A stretch of 17,969 nucleotides of DNA from Stephanodiscus triporus (taxonomy: Eukaryota; Bacillariophyta; Thalassiosirophyceae; Thalassiosirales; Thalassiosiraceae): positions 1 through 17,969 of the forward strand of contig JALLAZ010000471.1 in NCBI GenBank assembly GCA_036939755.1. The letters are read 5' to 3'. Positions 7,997-17,882 of this stretch are shown here, in pieces. The notes below the pieces were generated by a model that did not search any database, was not told the origin of the DNA, and saw only the letters and a list, made by a program, of their open reading frames with translations. Numbering within the stretch: position 1 is the first letter of the stretch; the number at the start of each line of letters is the position of its first letter. The position numbers were made by a program, and so were the translations under genes.

Positions 7997-8706
7997 GGTG
8001 AGAGATGGAGAGATGTGAATGACGCCGAGTTGGTTGGTATTATTTTTTATGGTACGAGAGTAGTAATACCTCTCTGTCGTATGGTACGATACCTATGATG
8101 TACTTAGTACTTACGAACTCGGCGGAGCTGGCCAGGAAAACTGAAACCCAATTCAATGTGATTTCTTCGACTTCGAGCTCAAGTGTGGAGAATGTAATGG
8201 TGTTTGGGTTCAGTAGCAGGTAGGTCAAACACTTTTCTGAGCCGCTGACCTTTAACTAGTTTCCCGTGATGAGCCACAGGCTTTCGACGTGAGCTCATAA
8301 AATTTTTCTGTAGGATGATTCGAGGCGCCTAGCGCGGTTGAAGCCTTGTGGTCTAGTTAGAGCGGGAGGTTTTGGCAAACGGGGAAGGGGGGTTATTACG
8401 AATGTTAACTCTGGTTGCTTTGCTTCAAAGCGCTGTGGGTAGAACGTGCACTAGTCGGCAAGTGGTGGAGGCTTGGTTCTGAAGCTCCTACCCACGAAGC
8501 TTTTATTTTTGTGGTGATGTGGTGGGCATTGTTCATGTGGGAGGTCCTGATTGTTTGATATCCGCAGGAAGTCATCACTAGAGCGTTGTTGGATTATTCC
8601 TCAATGGGTGATTTTTCATTGTTGTTTCACTCATCATTCAACGTTGAGCTCACGCCCACCCTTTATCTGTCATAGTAACTGGCTCAATTTTGCAAGTGTG
8701 GGTTCC
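7997..8706. promoter_or_regulatory. divergent intergenic region between MAD1 and the chromatin-protein gene
   Basis: About 710 bp separate two start codons pointing away from each other, so both promoters and both 5' untranslated regions must lie here. Seen: a direct repeat ATGGTACGA at 8048 and 8080, and the short palindrome GTACTTAGTAC at 8099-8109. I saw no clear TATA box at a fixed distance from either start. A shared bidirectional promoter is an inference from layout only. In-frame codons upstream of 8707 back to 8551 look non-coding. Confidence 0.5.
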
Positions 8707-11700
8707 ATGGTACGCTCAGCGCGATCAACTCGTGGCGGCGGCTTCATTATCGGAAATAATGACCCTGATGATGAAGATGAACAGGGTACCACGCCTGACC
8801 CACCCCCCATTAGTTATGATGAGGACAACAACGACCCCCAAAGTACAATTCCTAGCGAAGTTTTCGCCACGCCTCGTTGCATCTGCCCAAGCTGTGAGAA
8901 AGTATTATCCTCGATGAGGAGTCTGTTTGGTCATTGTGGTCGAGCGCACCGGACTGCCATAAATCAGGATATGATCAAGTATATGTGTCCTTTTTGCGAC
9001 GCTTCGGATGAAGTTTTTGGCACCACCGCCGAGCTAGAGCATCACGTTTTAGGATTTCATCCCACGTGCACTTTGGTCATGACACTTACCGAAAATTTGA
9101 CCCCGGGATCAAGTAACCTCAAGAACACGCCATCGCCTACTTCCCCGTCATCTACCGATGCACTTGCAAAGCTCAAGCGGAAAACCCGTTACCAGAGCGA
9201 TAATAAATCGTCTTCCAAGCAACTCCTGTGCAAATGTCCCAGCTGCGATAAAATCTTACCTCCCCAGGGAATAATTGGTCACTTTGGTCGAGTCCATTCT
9301 GGTCAGCTAGGCGGCAACATCGCAACATTTGAATGGAAAAATGTCTCATATACATGTCCCTTTTGCGCCGAGGATTCAGTTGTATCACTTCGTACCTTTC
9401 GAACAATTGCGCTTGCTGAGGCTCATGTCTGCAAAAGTCACCCCAATTGTCGTTTGATAATACCCAACTCTCTGAGCAGCACACCTAAGATTTCACCTCC
9501 GTCCACCAAACAAGACCTACCCATGAGGAAGAGTCAACGCCGCATCCAAAGGTCGTCAATGCTTGATGAGTATATCGACGATGATCTTGTGGGAGCGAGT
9601 AAGAGCCAACAAGGTCGTTGGCTCGTGGTCAAGGAAGGGGTTGTTCCACGCGAGGACGAATCAAAGCTACTTTACAAATGTCCAGACTGCAACAAGACAA
9701 ATCTTACTAAGCATGGACTTCACGCCCATTATGGTATGAAGCATGGTGGGGCCGCAGACTTTGCTAAGGTCAAAGTAATTCGTCCTAAGGTAAGCAAGTC
9801 GAAGAAAAATGGAGTGGTCTCGAACGGGATAGGGCAATGGTCGGAGGAAGAGCATGAGGCCTTTCTCGAGGGTTACAAGAAGTATGGAAATCGCTGGACT
9901 CAAATCTCTGCGGAGTATGTCCCGACACGCGATGCCAAGCAGGTTGGGAGTCATGCTCTCAACTACTTTACGTCAAGAGGCGAGTGGCACAATGTTGGGG
10001 TCAGGAGAACAGGCAGTAGCGGTGACAAGCAGCCGGGCGCTATATCCACTCCAATGGGTGAGGACGATGATAAGGAAGAAGAAGCATCAGATGCTGATGC
10101 TGGAAGGGAAAGTGATGATGAGGAAAATGAAGCCAACAGTGCATCCTCTGATTCTGATGATGGTAACTCCAGCCATTGCATATGTTGCTTTGAAGGAGGC
10201 AACATAGTCTGCTGTAGCAAGTGTCCCCGTGCTTACCATCCCAAGTGTCTTGCCAAAGACCGCTTGTACGGTGGTGGTGTTAATGTAGACTTGCTACCTC
10301 ATGACTGGCAATGCCATCGCTGTAAAAAAGACGTCGAAATCACGTCAGGAGAAGAGATACCGCAGTATGCCTTTGGTAATAAAAAAATCCGGACGGCGTA
10401 TGCTGAGTTCAAGGACTGTAGTGATTACAACTCTTGCTGCACGTTGCTTTCGAATTTACTTGATATACTGAGGAAGCTAATGAGTTATGATTATGGTGAG
10501 TATCGCACGTTTTATTCGTCTAATTATACACAGAGAGTTACTCACCTTTTCGGATGTGGTGTCCAGGATATGTGTTCGCTGAGCCTGGTGAGTCATAAGG
10601 AAATCTGGTGTGATTCAAGGCCGAATAATGATTGATGGAGCTCATTCATCTTTCGTGTTCGATTCTTTAGTTAATGTTGAAGGTGTCCCAGACTACCTAG
10701 AGATTATCCAGACTCCCATGGATTATGGCACTGTCATTGAAAGATTAGAAGGTGGCAACTATGTTGATTTGATCACCTCTGATGATGTCTCTCGAGATGA
10801 TGAAAATAGCACAATGGAGGAGATTCTAGTCCATGTCCTGTGTGATATTGAACGGGTATCTCACAATTGCCAGTTGTACAACAAGAAAGGATCTTCGATA
10901 TACCGCATTGGAGATGTCCACGCTCATAAATGGAGTGCATACTTTAATGAGTACATCTGTCAGAAACTGCCAGAGAATGTAGATCGTGATCTGACTCTTT
11001 TCCGTCGCAATTGTAGACTTCAACGCTATGAAAAAAATTCTTCCAAGTTGCACGTCAAGAAGGAAGGAAAGATTGGTAAATTGTCCACTCCATCGCCGGC
11101 AACGCACAGAAACATAGTGACTCACAGTCGGAAAAGAAAGACATTTGAAGAATTAGAGGAGGACGCGGAGGATGACCAAGAAGATGAGGAAGAAGACGAA
11201 GAAGATGGCCATGAGGATGATGAAGAAGAAGAATGTCATAGATCTCCAAAAAGAAATAAGCACGAGGAAAGCCAAGCTGGGCATTCTTCGGCAGTGATTT
11301 TGACAGAAGAGCAATTGCGGTAAGAAATCATTACAAATTGAGTCGTGTTTTTGTACTTTATGTGTGTGCTCCAAAACTCACCTCTCACTTGCTTCATATT
11401 TCACCTTTCAGCTCTCTGGAATATGTCTTCTTTTCGTCCGCCTCTAAGTTGAGAGAGGAAGCAGACGAGTTGGATGCTTGCAGCCCTTTCTCGCTAGTAG
11501 ACTGCAGCCCAAGCACAAACAACGACGAGAGTAATAGCTCCCCAAGTGCATTACCGGGGACTCCTCCTGGTGATCGCGATGGTTTGGCACTGACAAACGT
11601 GATCAAGAACGATCTTCAAGACAAGCTTGGCCTGAAGCCTGATGTTTCATCATCCGGTGGTGGCAACACCACTTCGCTGTTGGTACTAGCGTCTTGCTCC

Positions 11701-14244
11701 GCCCTTATAGGCAATGGTGTTGATGTTATCAACGAGGACAAAGTCTCAATCAACACAGCTCAAAATCACAGTGAGATTACTCCAAGAAATGACAAAATTC
11801 TTGCACAAAACGCGTTGGATTGTTCAACCCACCCGGGCACGACGTTTCAAAAGCAGTGGTTTGAGCGGTTGAATGAGTTAAAGAGGTACAAGGTCGCTCA
11901 TGGAACAGCTGTAGCGTCAGCCACAATTACAGGAAAACTGTACCATTGGAGATTGCGGCAACGCAAAAGATACCATCTAACTTTGCACCGCCTGCCTCAT
12001 CTTAAGACAGATGTTCATGCACAGGACGAGAGTAATGGTGGCAACCAGAACGATAAACAGTGGCTCTTGACAATGCCAGAGATGAAAGGGATCTTTTCAT
12101 TGTCTGCATCTTGCGAAACTTCTAAGGAAAATGCGCCAAAGCTTTTATTGTTGGAAAGGAAGGATGTTGAATTGGACGAAAAGACAGTTGAATTCATTCG
12201 CAAAAAGCGCCAGGACCAACTCTATTGCCCACCGCTGTCGTATTTTGCGCCATATGGAACCAAGGTTGCAGTTTCGCAGCAGCATTCGTCCCGCCATTTG
12301 AATTCTCTCTTCTGGGATGAATGTCTTGAAGAGTTGCGATTCTTTGAGGGAGAACACCAGCACACCCTTGTCCCTCGAGACTTTCCACATAATTCGTACC
12401 TTCCTATTTGGGTTGAAATTCAACGAGCCAAGTATTTGCTTCAAAGTACGGGGTTATTCTCTGGTCTAACTGGGGCTCAAATGCTCGTCCTAGATGAATT
12501 GAATTTGTGCGACTTCAGCTCTTTGCCTACAACTGTTGCCCTCTTAAAGGCAGACAGCCGGGCTACTCCTGATGGTGCAATTGTAGGATCCTCTCCTGAA
12601 AAGGGCATAGCCAAAAAAGGGAGCGGTAAAAACAATAGCAAGAATGGAGAGAGAAAATCATGGAGCACTAACTTTGAGAACTTTAAGGCATGGTCTCAAG
12701 ACCTGCCGGAAAATAAAGCCAAAGCATGTGAATTACTTCCGCGATTAAATTGGCCACTCTACTCATGGTGTTGGAGACAATGCAATTCTTCTTCGGCAAT
12801 TCTCTGCGGAACGCCAAACATTATCGGCGTAAACATGACTGTCAAGAAGCTGAGCATGTTATCCTCGTCCGGATTTTTTCATGCCTTCCCTTATAATGAT
12901 ATGAAAAGTGGATTGGTTTGTGAAGATGACTACGAAGGCTGTGAAGCGTTTGATTCAACGTTCGAGCTTCTGGAGGAAATTTCCATCAAATACGGTACTA
13001 CCCATATTCCTGATTGGTATGAATGCGACAAAGCATTACGCATGTGGTTACTGGCGTTAGAAAGCAGCTTTTCTAGCCTTGTGAAGGGTGGTCCATGTGT
13101 GTTGTCCGTCCAGCAAATTGAAAAGTTGATCTTGATTGGCTTTTGCCGCGATCGAGATTGGCTGCCCAATCTTTCACGGGGCGACGTGGTGTGGTTTAAA
13201 ATGCTCCAGGAACTCAAGACTCATTTAGAATTGTTTGGAGTGTGTCATGTTTCGAGTGATTTCCCGCGTCTTCATAGGTGGATTGCGGAACAAAAAGACC
13301 TGTTCCTGCAATCAAGGACGATGGTGGGGAGAGATGCCATGAACCCATCGCGGCTAAAATTGCTTAAGGAGGCTGGCATTGATTTTTTTACAGGAGAATG
13401 CTTGCCCGGTGAAAACGACTTCCAGGAATTCGACATACTCATTGCGTCCCCCGCAGAGACTTTTCCAGTGCATGAGAGGGTGACTAATGTGAATTTATTT
13501 TCGTTTGACAGTTACTGGAACAATCACGAGTGCCTAGAGAAGTTCGAGAAGTTGAAGGCAATCAACGGTCACTCTCTCATTTTGGCGAGCGATGACGAGG
13601 ATGTGTATGTGTGGTTCATGGGTAAGTTCTTGCATCGGTGGAATACTGTTGTATATTGCTTCGAACTTACTTACCACCTCCTTCTTGAAACTGTCGCATT
13701 TTTTCTTGCCAGAAAAACGTGGCAAGATCTTACTCTCTGAAATCGACAGTGGACTTTTTTCGCACTCTGTTCTGCAATACATCACCACAACCGTGAAAGA
13801 TGATGTGTCTAAGGTGGAGATAGTCGAAGTTGATCGATCCATGTTCTTGTGGTTGCATTACTATGAACGCCTCCTGATTTTCAAAGGTAGGAACAATATG
13901 ATTCATGTTATTACGTGGGCCATACTTTGGAGGACATGCCTCACTCACTATTCTTGTTCGATTTGACGACAGCTCGTGAGGGTCACTGCAAAGTTCCCAA
14001 TGAATACCCTGACATGCCTCTTAGACGATGGCTATCGCAGCAACATGACTTGTTACATTTATATAGTGTCAACCGATCCATTGACTTGAGGCCTGTGCAG
14101 TTGAAATTGCTCCACACTATAGGCGTTCATGGGAGAAAACAACAAGAAAAATCTCTGACACTGAGTTCACGTGTGCTGAAACGGAAGTGTCCATCAAGGA
14201 AAAAGGTAAAGCAGTTTTACTTGGACAAATCAAAGAACACTTGA
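8707..14244 (+). CDS. zinc finger, Myb/SANT, PHD, bromodomain and HA-repeat chromatin protein
   Basis: Five exons: 8707-10495, 10641 (or 10620)-11319, 11412-13621, 13713-13886, 13973-14244. All junction phases agree, giving 5,124 coding bases, 1,707 residues (1,714 with the other acceptor). Seen: C2H2 fingers at 60-81, 94-118, 177-197, 217-245 and 325-346; a Myb of SHAQKYF type at 377-421 (W378, W397, SHALNYF); an acidic linker; a C4HC3 PHD finger at 491-539; a bromodomain at about 559-695 (VPDYLEIIQTPMDYGTV, and the acetyl-lysine-binding Asn at about 677 in CQLYN); a Glu/Asp tract at about 765-800; then helicase-associated-like repeats, clearest at about 968-1010 (WFERLNELKRYKVAHG) and in the last exon (HCKVPNEYPDMPLRRWLSQQ), and a basic C-terminus. 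Inferred role: nuclear protein that binds DNA and reads histone methyl and acetyl marks. No ATPase, methyltransferase or acetyltransferase motif is visible. Met at 8707 is chosen because the 52 upstream codons look untranslated. Confidence 0.85.
10496..10640 (+). other. intron 1 of the chromatin-protein gene (acceptor uncertain)
   Basis: Donor GTGAGT at 10496, phase 1. An acceptor at 10639-10640 gives ...SYDYAHSSFVFDSLVNVEG, the best fit to the bromodomain ZA loop, but its upstream pyrimidine tract is poor. An acceptor at 10618-10619 (TGATTCAAG) is also in phase and adds seven residues. A third in-phase acceptor at 10669-10670 (GATTCTTTAG) has a better tract but would drop the FVFDSL segment. 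Confidence 0.7.
11320..11411 (+). other. intron 2 of the chromatin-protein gene
   Basis: Donor GTAAGA at 11320; acceptor CATATTTCACCTTTCAG ending 11411; 92 nt, phase 2. It joins EEQLR to SLEYVFFSSASK. Without splicing, TAA at 11321-11323 would falsely end a PHD-less bromodomain ORF. Confidence 0.85.
13622..13712 (+). other. intron 3 of the chromatin-protein gene
   Basis: Donor GTAAGT at 13622 and a strong pyrimidine tract with acceptor TTTTTTCTTGCCAG ending 13712; 91 nt, phase 1. It joins DVYVWFM to EKRGKILLSEID. Confidence 0.85.
13887..13972 (+). other. intron 4 of the chromatin-protein gene
   Basis: Donor GTAGGA at 13887 (weaker than the others); acceptor TTTGACGACAG ending 13972; 86 nt, phase 1. 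It joins YYERLLIFK to AREGHCKVPNEYPD, restoring a helicase-associated-type motif across the junction. Confidence 0.78.
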
Positions 14245-15411
14245 ACAGGTACAGGGGGTTAGTGATCGAATTTTAGTAGTGCAGGATAAATGTTTAGCAG
14301 CTACCACGTCTTTTTGTTTTTGTTATTTACTGAACTATCTAGAGAAGTGAAACGGCAAGCTGTCTTATCATCTGCATGGCAATATTTCAATTTGAGGAAT
14401 AGACAACTACTACAACTTTGACAACTTCTCATCTATAGCACCAACACATCTAACTAAAAGGGATGATATTTTTGCCAGGGTTATGTGGGAGTTTGGGGCT
14501 TCCAAATGCTCCATGTATCCAACATCAGAGGAAGAAAATGGTTGTGTGGTCTGTAGTGCCAGACAGCTGTCAACCTGTGGGAACCATGCCCATGCATTAA
14601 GACTGATTCAAACAAAGCCCGTGTATGCAAATTTTTGATTTTTGTAAGAGCCAAAATTTGTCCAGACAGTAAGATAGAACTCCATTGTGAAGTTTTTTAT
14701 CAGAATTAAATCATGGAGAACATTCCAGACGTGACCATCATGTTGCCTGTTGTTTTCTGCCTCGGAGTTGTGTTAAGTATACTCTGTCAAAATTGATATT
14801 ACTTGGTTGAAAATTCATCATCTCTTTTGTGCTCTTGCCAAAATCCAGTATTAAGGGTAGTTTTGCTTCAAGAAAAATTGCTCTGAATGTTCCTATGTCA
14901 CAAATGAAAGAATGTGATTCCAGAACACATTATGCCAGCCAGCCACTTTAGCCTGCCTAAATTTTACAACTTTTATCTAGAGAAAATTTTATGATCAAAT
15001 CTATTGAGACCAAATATCTGCTCCATGAGTTGATTATGATGGCATTTCAGGCAGGTCACACAAAGACTCACTCCATCCTATTCTCCTTTCTAAGGGGATT
15101 ATGGTGAGATGAGAATTTTCTGACATCAGGTGCCACCTACCCTAGAAAATGCTGCATAAGGAAAGCTCCAGCCATTTTTCTTTTGACATCCTTTTGGTCC
15201 AAAAGTGTCCCTGGGCAAAATTAAAGATGTGATTCCAAAAGTAAATTCTACACAGAATCGTGTCATCGATTGTAATGTTGATGTTGACTAAAAATGCAAA
15301 CATCAAAAAGTCATATGTCAGTGCACTTTACCTTGTGTTTGTGTAGGGAGAGATAGCGTGGATGAGTTCCCCCTGATCATAGCTAGTTGAAATCCCCCTG
15401 CACCTACTATC
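14245..15411. other. intergenic, AT-rich; one weak unassigned reading frame
   Basis: No recognised gene. A plus-strand frame open from 14396 to TGA at 14636-14638 (about 80 codons, containing IAPTHLTKRDDIFARVMWEF) lacks a good start and matches nothing I know; it may be a transposon fragment or chance. The rest is AT-rich with no repeat array or RNA gene seen. Confidence 0.5.
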
Positions 15412-15419
15412 TATGTAAG
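15412..15419 (+). repeat. left target-site duplication
   Basis: TATGTAAG directly abuts the left inverted terminus at 15420. It matches TTTGTAAG at 16550-16557 in 7 of 8 bases. Confidence 0.65.
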
Positions 15420-16549
15420 CTAGGTTGTGCATTCCCCAGTAATTCCCCAGTAATTCAATAGGGATTCCCTTTTTTGGCTTTAAGATTTGGGAATGGGGTT
15501 CCCTTCTAGAGGGGAACCAATAGTAACTGGCAGACAGACCAAAGGGAACTAGTAAAAATTCAATTACTTTTCTAGAGGAATGAGTTTTTGCCTACGATAC
15601 ATGATACCTAGAGCACCTATCATAGTTTCATCGCTTTTGTGGTATGGCAACAATGGCAATGATGGCAACAACTGTGACGATGGCGAAAATGGCGACGATG
15701 GCAACAACGACAACGATAGCGATGATGTGACAATGGCAACGACAATGATGACAATGATGACAACACAATAGCGGCATCAAGTGTGTCGATGGCGGCAATG
15801 GCGGCAATGGCAGTGGTGGCAGTGGCAGTGGCAGCAGCAATGGTGATGGTGGGTGATAGTTGTGACAGCAACAACAACAACAGCAATGGCAACTGGCAAC
15901 AGCAACAGCTGCGGCAAGGACGGGGGCGGCGACGACAATGGGGGCATGGACAATGGGCAAAAACAACAATCAACTAAGTAACAAGCGGCAGTGGGAGGGA
16001 CAGCTTTGTCACCATCGCAAGATGGCAACAATGATGGCAACAATGATGGCAGCAGCAAAGATGATGACAACAACAACCGCAAAGATGGCAACAACAGCAG
16101 CAATGGCAACAATGACAATGACAACATCAATGATGACTACAATGGCAAATATGATGCAGATGACGAAGATGGCGGAGGTGATGATGGCGGAGGCAGCAGT
16201 AATCGGGCAGCGCTGTCTTCAATACTTGAACAGGCGGGGGCAGTGGCGGTGGCATATTATGCCTCAACCCAGCGGTGCAGAGTACTCTAGATTTTTAGGG
16301 AATCCTTAAGGAATCATAAAAATGCTTTTGAATTCCCATGTACACCGCTACATCACATGTAGGGAACATACCAAAAAGCAAAAAGGAATTACAAAAGGGA
16401 ATCCCCAAAAAAGCGATCCCTTCTTTTTCAGAAAGTGGAATGGGGAATATGGTTTCTAAGGAATTACTGAGGAATGAGGAGGAAGGGAAGGAAATGCCCT
16501 TCTTTGGGACTCAGAAAAAGGGAACCAAAAAAGGGAACACACAACCTAG
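15420..16549. mobile_element. non-autonomous DNA transposon, 8-bp target duplication
   Basis: The ends are CTAGGTTGTG (15420-15429) and its exact reverse complement CACAACCTAG (16540-16549). Inverted similarity extends to 15 of 17 bases (through TTCCC), and a sub-terminal pair (ATTCCCCAGTAATTCC near 15430-15445 and its near-complement at 16458-16475) adds support. Both borders are flanked by an 8-bp direct repeat with one mismatch. Ends are rich in GGAATCCC/TTCCC motifs. No transposase is encoded; the 1,130-bp interior is mostly a triplet repeat. An 8-bp duplication suggests hAT (or another 8-bp superfamily), though the termini are not a clean hAT consensus. Confidence 0.72.
15646..16210. repeat. 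degenerate purine-purine-pyrimidine triplet repeat
   Basis: About 565 bases made mainly of GGC, AAC, AAT, GAT, GAC and AGC triplets, with several slips of phase. All frames on both strands therefore open by composition (Asn/Asp/Gly-rich on plus, His/Leu/Pro-rich on minus). I consider those frames non-coding. It lies wholly inside the 15420-16549 element. Confidence 0.85.
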
Positions 16550-16557
16550 TTTGTAAG
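16550..16557 (+). repeat. right target-site duplication
   Basis: TTTGTAAG directly follows the right inverted terminus and pairs with the copy at 15412-15419. Confidence 0.65.
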
Positions 16558-17619
16558 GTTTATCTCTTGTCACCGTATACCCATAGATAAATACTCAAGG
16601 GACTCACTTCATCCTCTACCTTTGTCTGTCATCTTGGAGACTACAGGATGACAGGTTATCCCTGATTAACACTTTGCATTAAGTGATCACTCCAAATGAT
16701 CCCTAATTCCTCAGCGGGGGGAGGCAGCATTGCAATAGCATTGTTTGCCCACTTGAAAAAGCAAAAAATCATCCCGCGTGCATGTCACGATTAATTCAGT
16801 GTATAATTTCTTTTTCTGTGAGAGGAATAGTACACAAATGAGGCATTTCTATAATTTGCCTCCAGATGATGGCTCACGCCGGTTCCATTGATGCCCTCCC
16901 TCCCACCAAGAGATGGCGTTGCTGCCCCACCTTGCCCAGGCATCTGCGCGGGTGCATTGACAGTCTCACCCAAAGACAGACCATACAGTGACGTCGGTAC
17001 AAGTCTCCCATTACCACCAACGGGGGAGCATGATGCCTTTGGCGGTCTCTCCAGCACCTTTGGCATTGCATTCCCCTCACTGCTCTATGCCCTTTGGGAG
17101 CATGGGGGGGATTGTACATGAGCACGGTCCCACGACCGCTCATGTGGGTCATTGGCACCCATGCCCATGTCATTTGAGGCATCATTCCCCTCATCTTCTC
17201 AACAAAATGGGGGGGGATATTCTCTGACTGCTTGGACTACTATGCCATTGGTAGGGGTGACTCCATCCGGTCACCCGACGGCCATCATTGAATCGGCTGC
17301 TCAACATGCATGGACACGGTCTCCGAGTACGCACATTAGATCCTTGCATACTGGGACGCCAACGTGAATCCCCGCAAGCAGTGGTTGCTCTACTGTCTCA
17401 AAAACACAGCAGTATTTGTCTTTTCTCCCTCCTAGCAATTCTTACAGGGGGGGAGCAAGCCAGGCCACTCCAGTGGTGGAAACAGCGCATCTGGCATCTG
17501 CTTTGCCGCTGGTTCGACCAGCAGGAGCAGAAATGCCTCCGTCTCCAGACACTGTGTCGTGGTGCATCAACCTATGCCAGATTGGTTCAGGGCAATCATT
17601 GTCCACTACCAGCCAACTG
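16558..17619. other. no gene recognised; G-run-rich sequence with one hairpin
   Basis: Several open frames of 60 to 150 codons occur on both strands, but none shows a domain, a good start or consistent codon use. Runs of G (6-8) are frequent. 17116-17145 folds into a 12-bp stem with a two-base bulge and a CCAC loop. The stretch may be the eroded front of the HARBI1-like copy whose end lies at 17620-17882. Confidence 0.45.
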
Positions 17620-17882
17620 TTTTATCAGGACATTCAGAAGTGCAAAAAAATATTCATGGCATGTGCTTGCCTACACAACGTCCTTCTTGACCATATGGAG
17701 TGGACAGATGTTCGGGTTGGAGGGGGTATCCCAATGGTGATTATGGATTGTGGCTGAGCGGGCACACAGTAGTTGATGTCAGTGAGACAGAGAAGTTTCT
17801 TGCAATCCAATTTGGGAAACGGAGGGCACTGTTGGCAGGACATCTGTGCATATTTCACCAGAATGGACCAATCGCAGCATAG
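17620..17882 (+). pseudogene. HARBI1-like transposase, C-terminal fragment
   Basis: The plus-strand frame ending at 17757 contains KKIFMACACLHNVLLDHMEW and VGGGIPM. This resembles the ...CC.LHN.LL...(W/D)...GG(V/I)P segment that follows the last catalytic acid in Harbinger/HARBI1-like (DDE_Tnp_4) transposases. A frameshift near 17720-17760 leads into VVDVSETEKFLAIQFGKRRA and GHLCIFHQNGPIAA with TAG at 17880-17882, similar to the usual transposase tail (F..KLV.HF.I...). The upstream catalytic domain is not recognisable, so it is a remnant. Whether it belongs to the same family as the 2494-2863 remnant cannot be told, since the two fragments cover different parts of the protein. Confidence 0.55.

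Noticed and set aside
8343..8420. tRNA-like stretch with GTGGTCTAGTTAGAGC
   Set aside because: It resembles a D-arm, but there is no GGTTCRA T-loop at the right distance and the ends do not pair as an acceptor stem.
8551..8706. N-terminal extension of the chromatin protein from an upstream ATG
   Set aside because: The 52 residues are Trp/His/Cys-rich, unlike the rest of the protein, and the ATG at 8707 begins a normal basic N-terminus. They are more likely 5' untranslated.
10610..11323. Separate 237-residue bromodomain gene
   Set aside because: Its start lies inside intron 1 and its stop TAA overlaps the donor of intron 2. Phases join it to the exons on both sides, and half of the bromodomain is in exon 1.
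11338..13740. Separate 800-residue gene
   Set aside because: Its first 25 codons are intron 2, and its last 40 are intron 3 and out-of-frame exon 4; the real exon is 11412-13621.
15580..16309. Asn/Asp/Gly-rich or His/Leu/Pro-rich proteins on both strands
   Set aside because: They are products of the RRY triplet repeat inside a transposon, with no domain outside the repeat.
16888..17740. Several 70-150 codon frames before the HARBI1-like fragment
   Set aside because: Frames on both strands overlap without any recognisable domain, and G runs break them up; only the CLHNVLLD segment at the end is recognisable.
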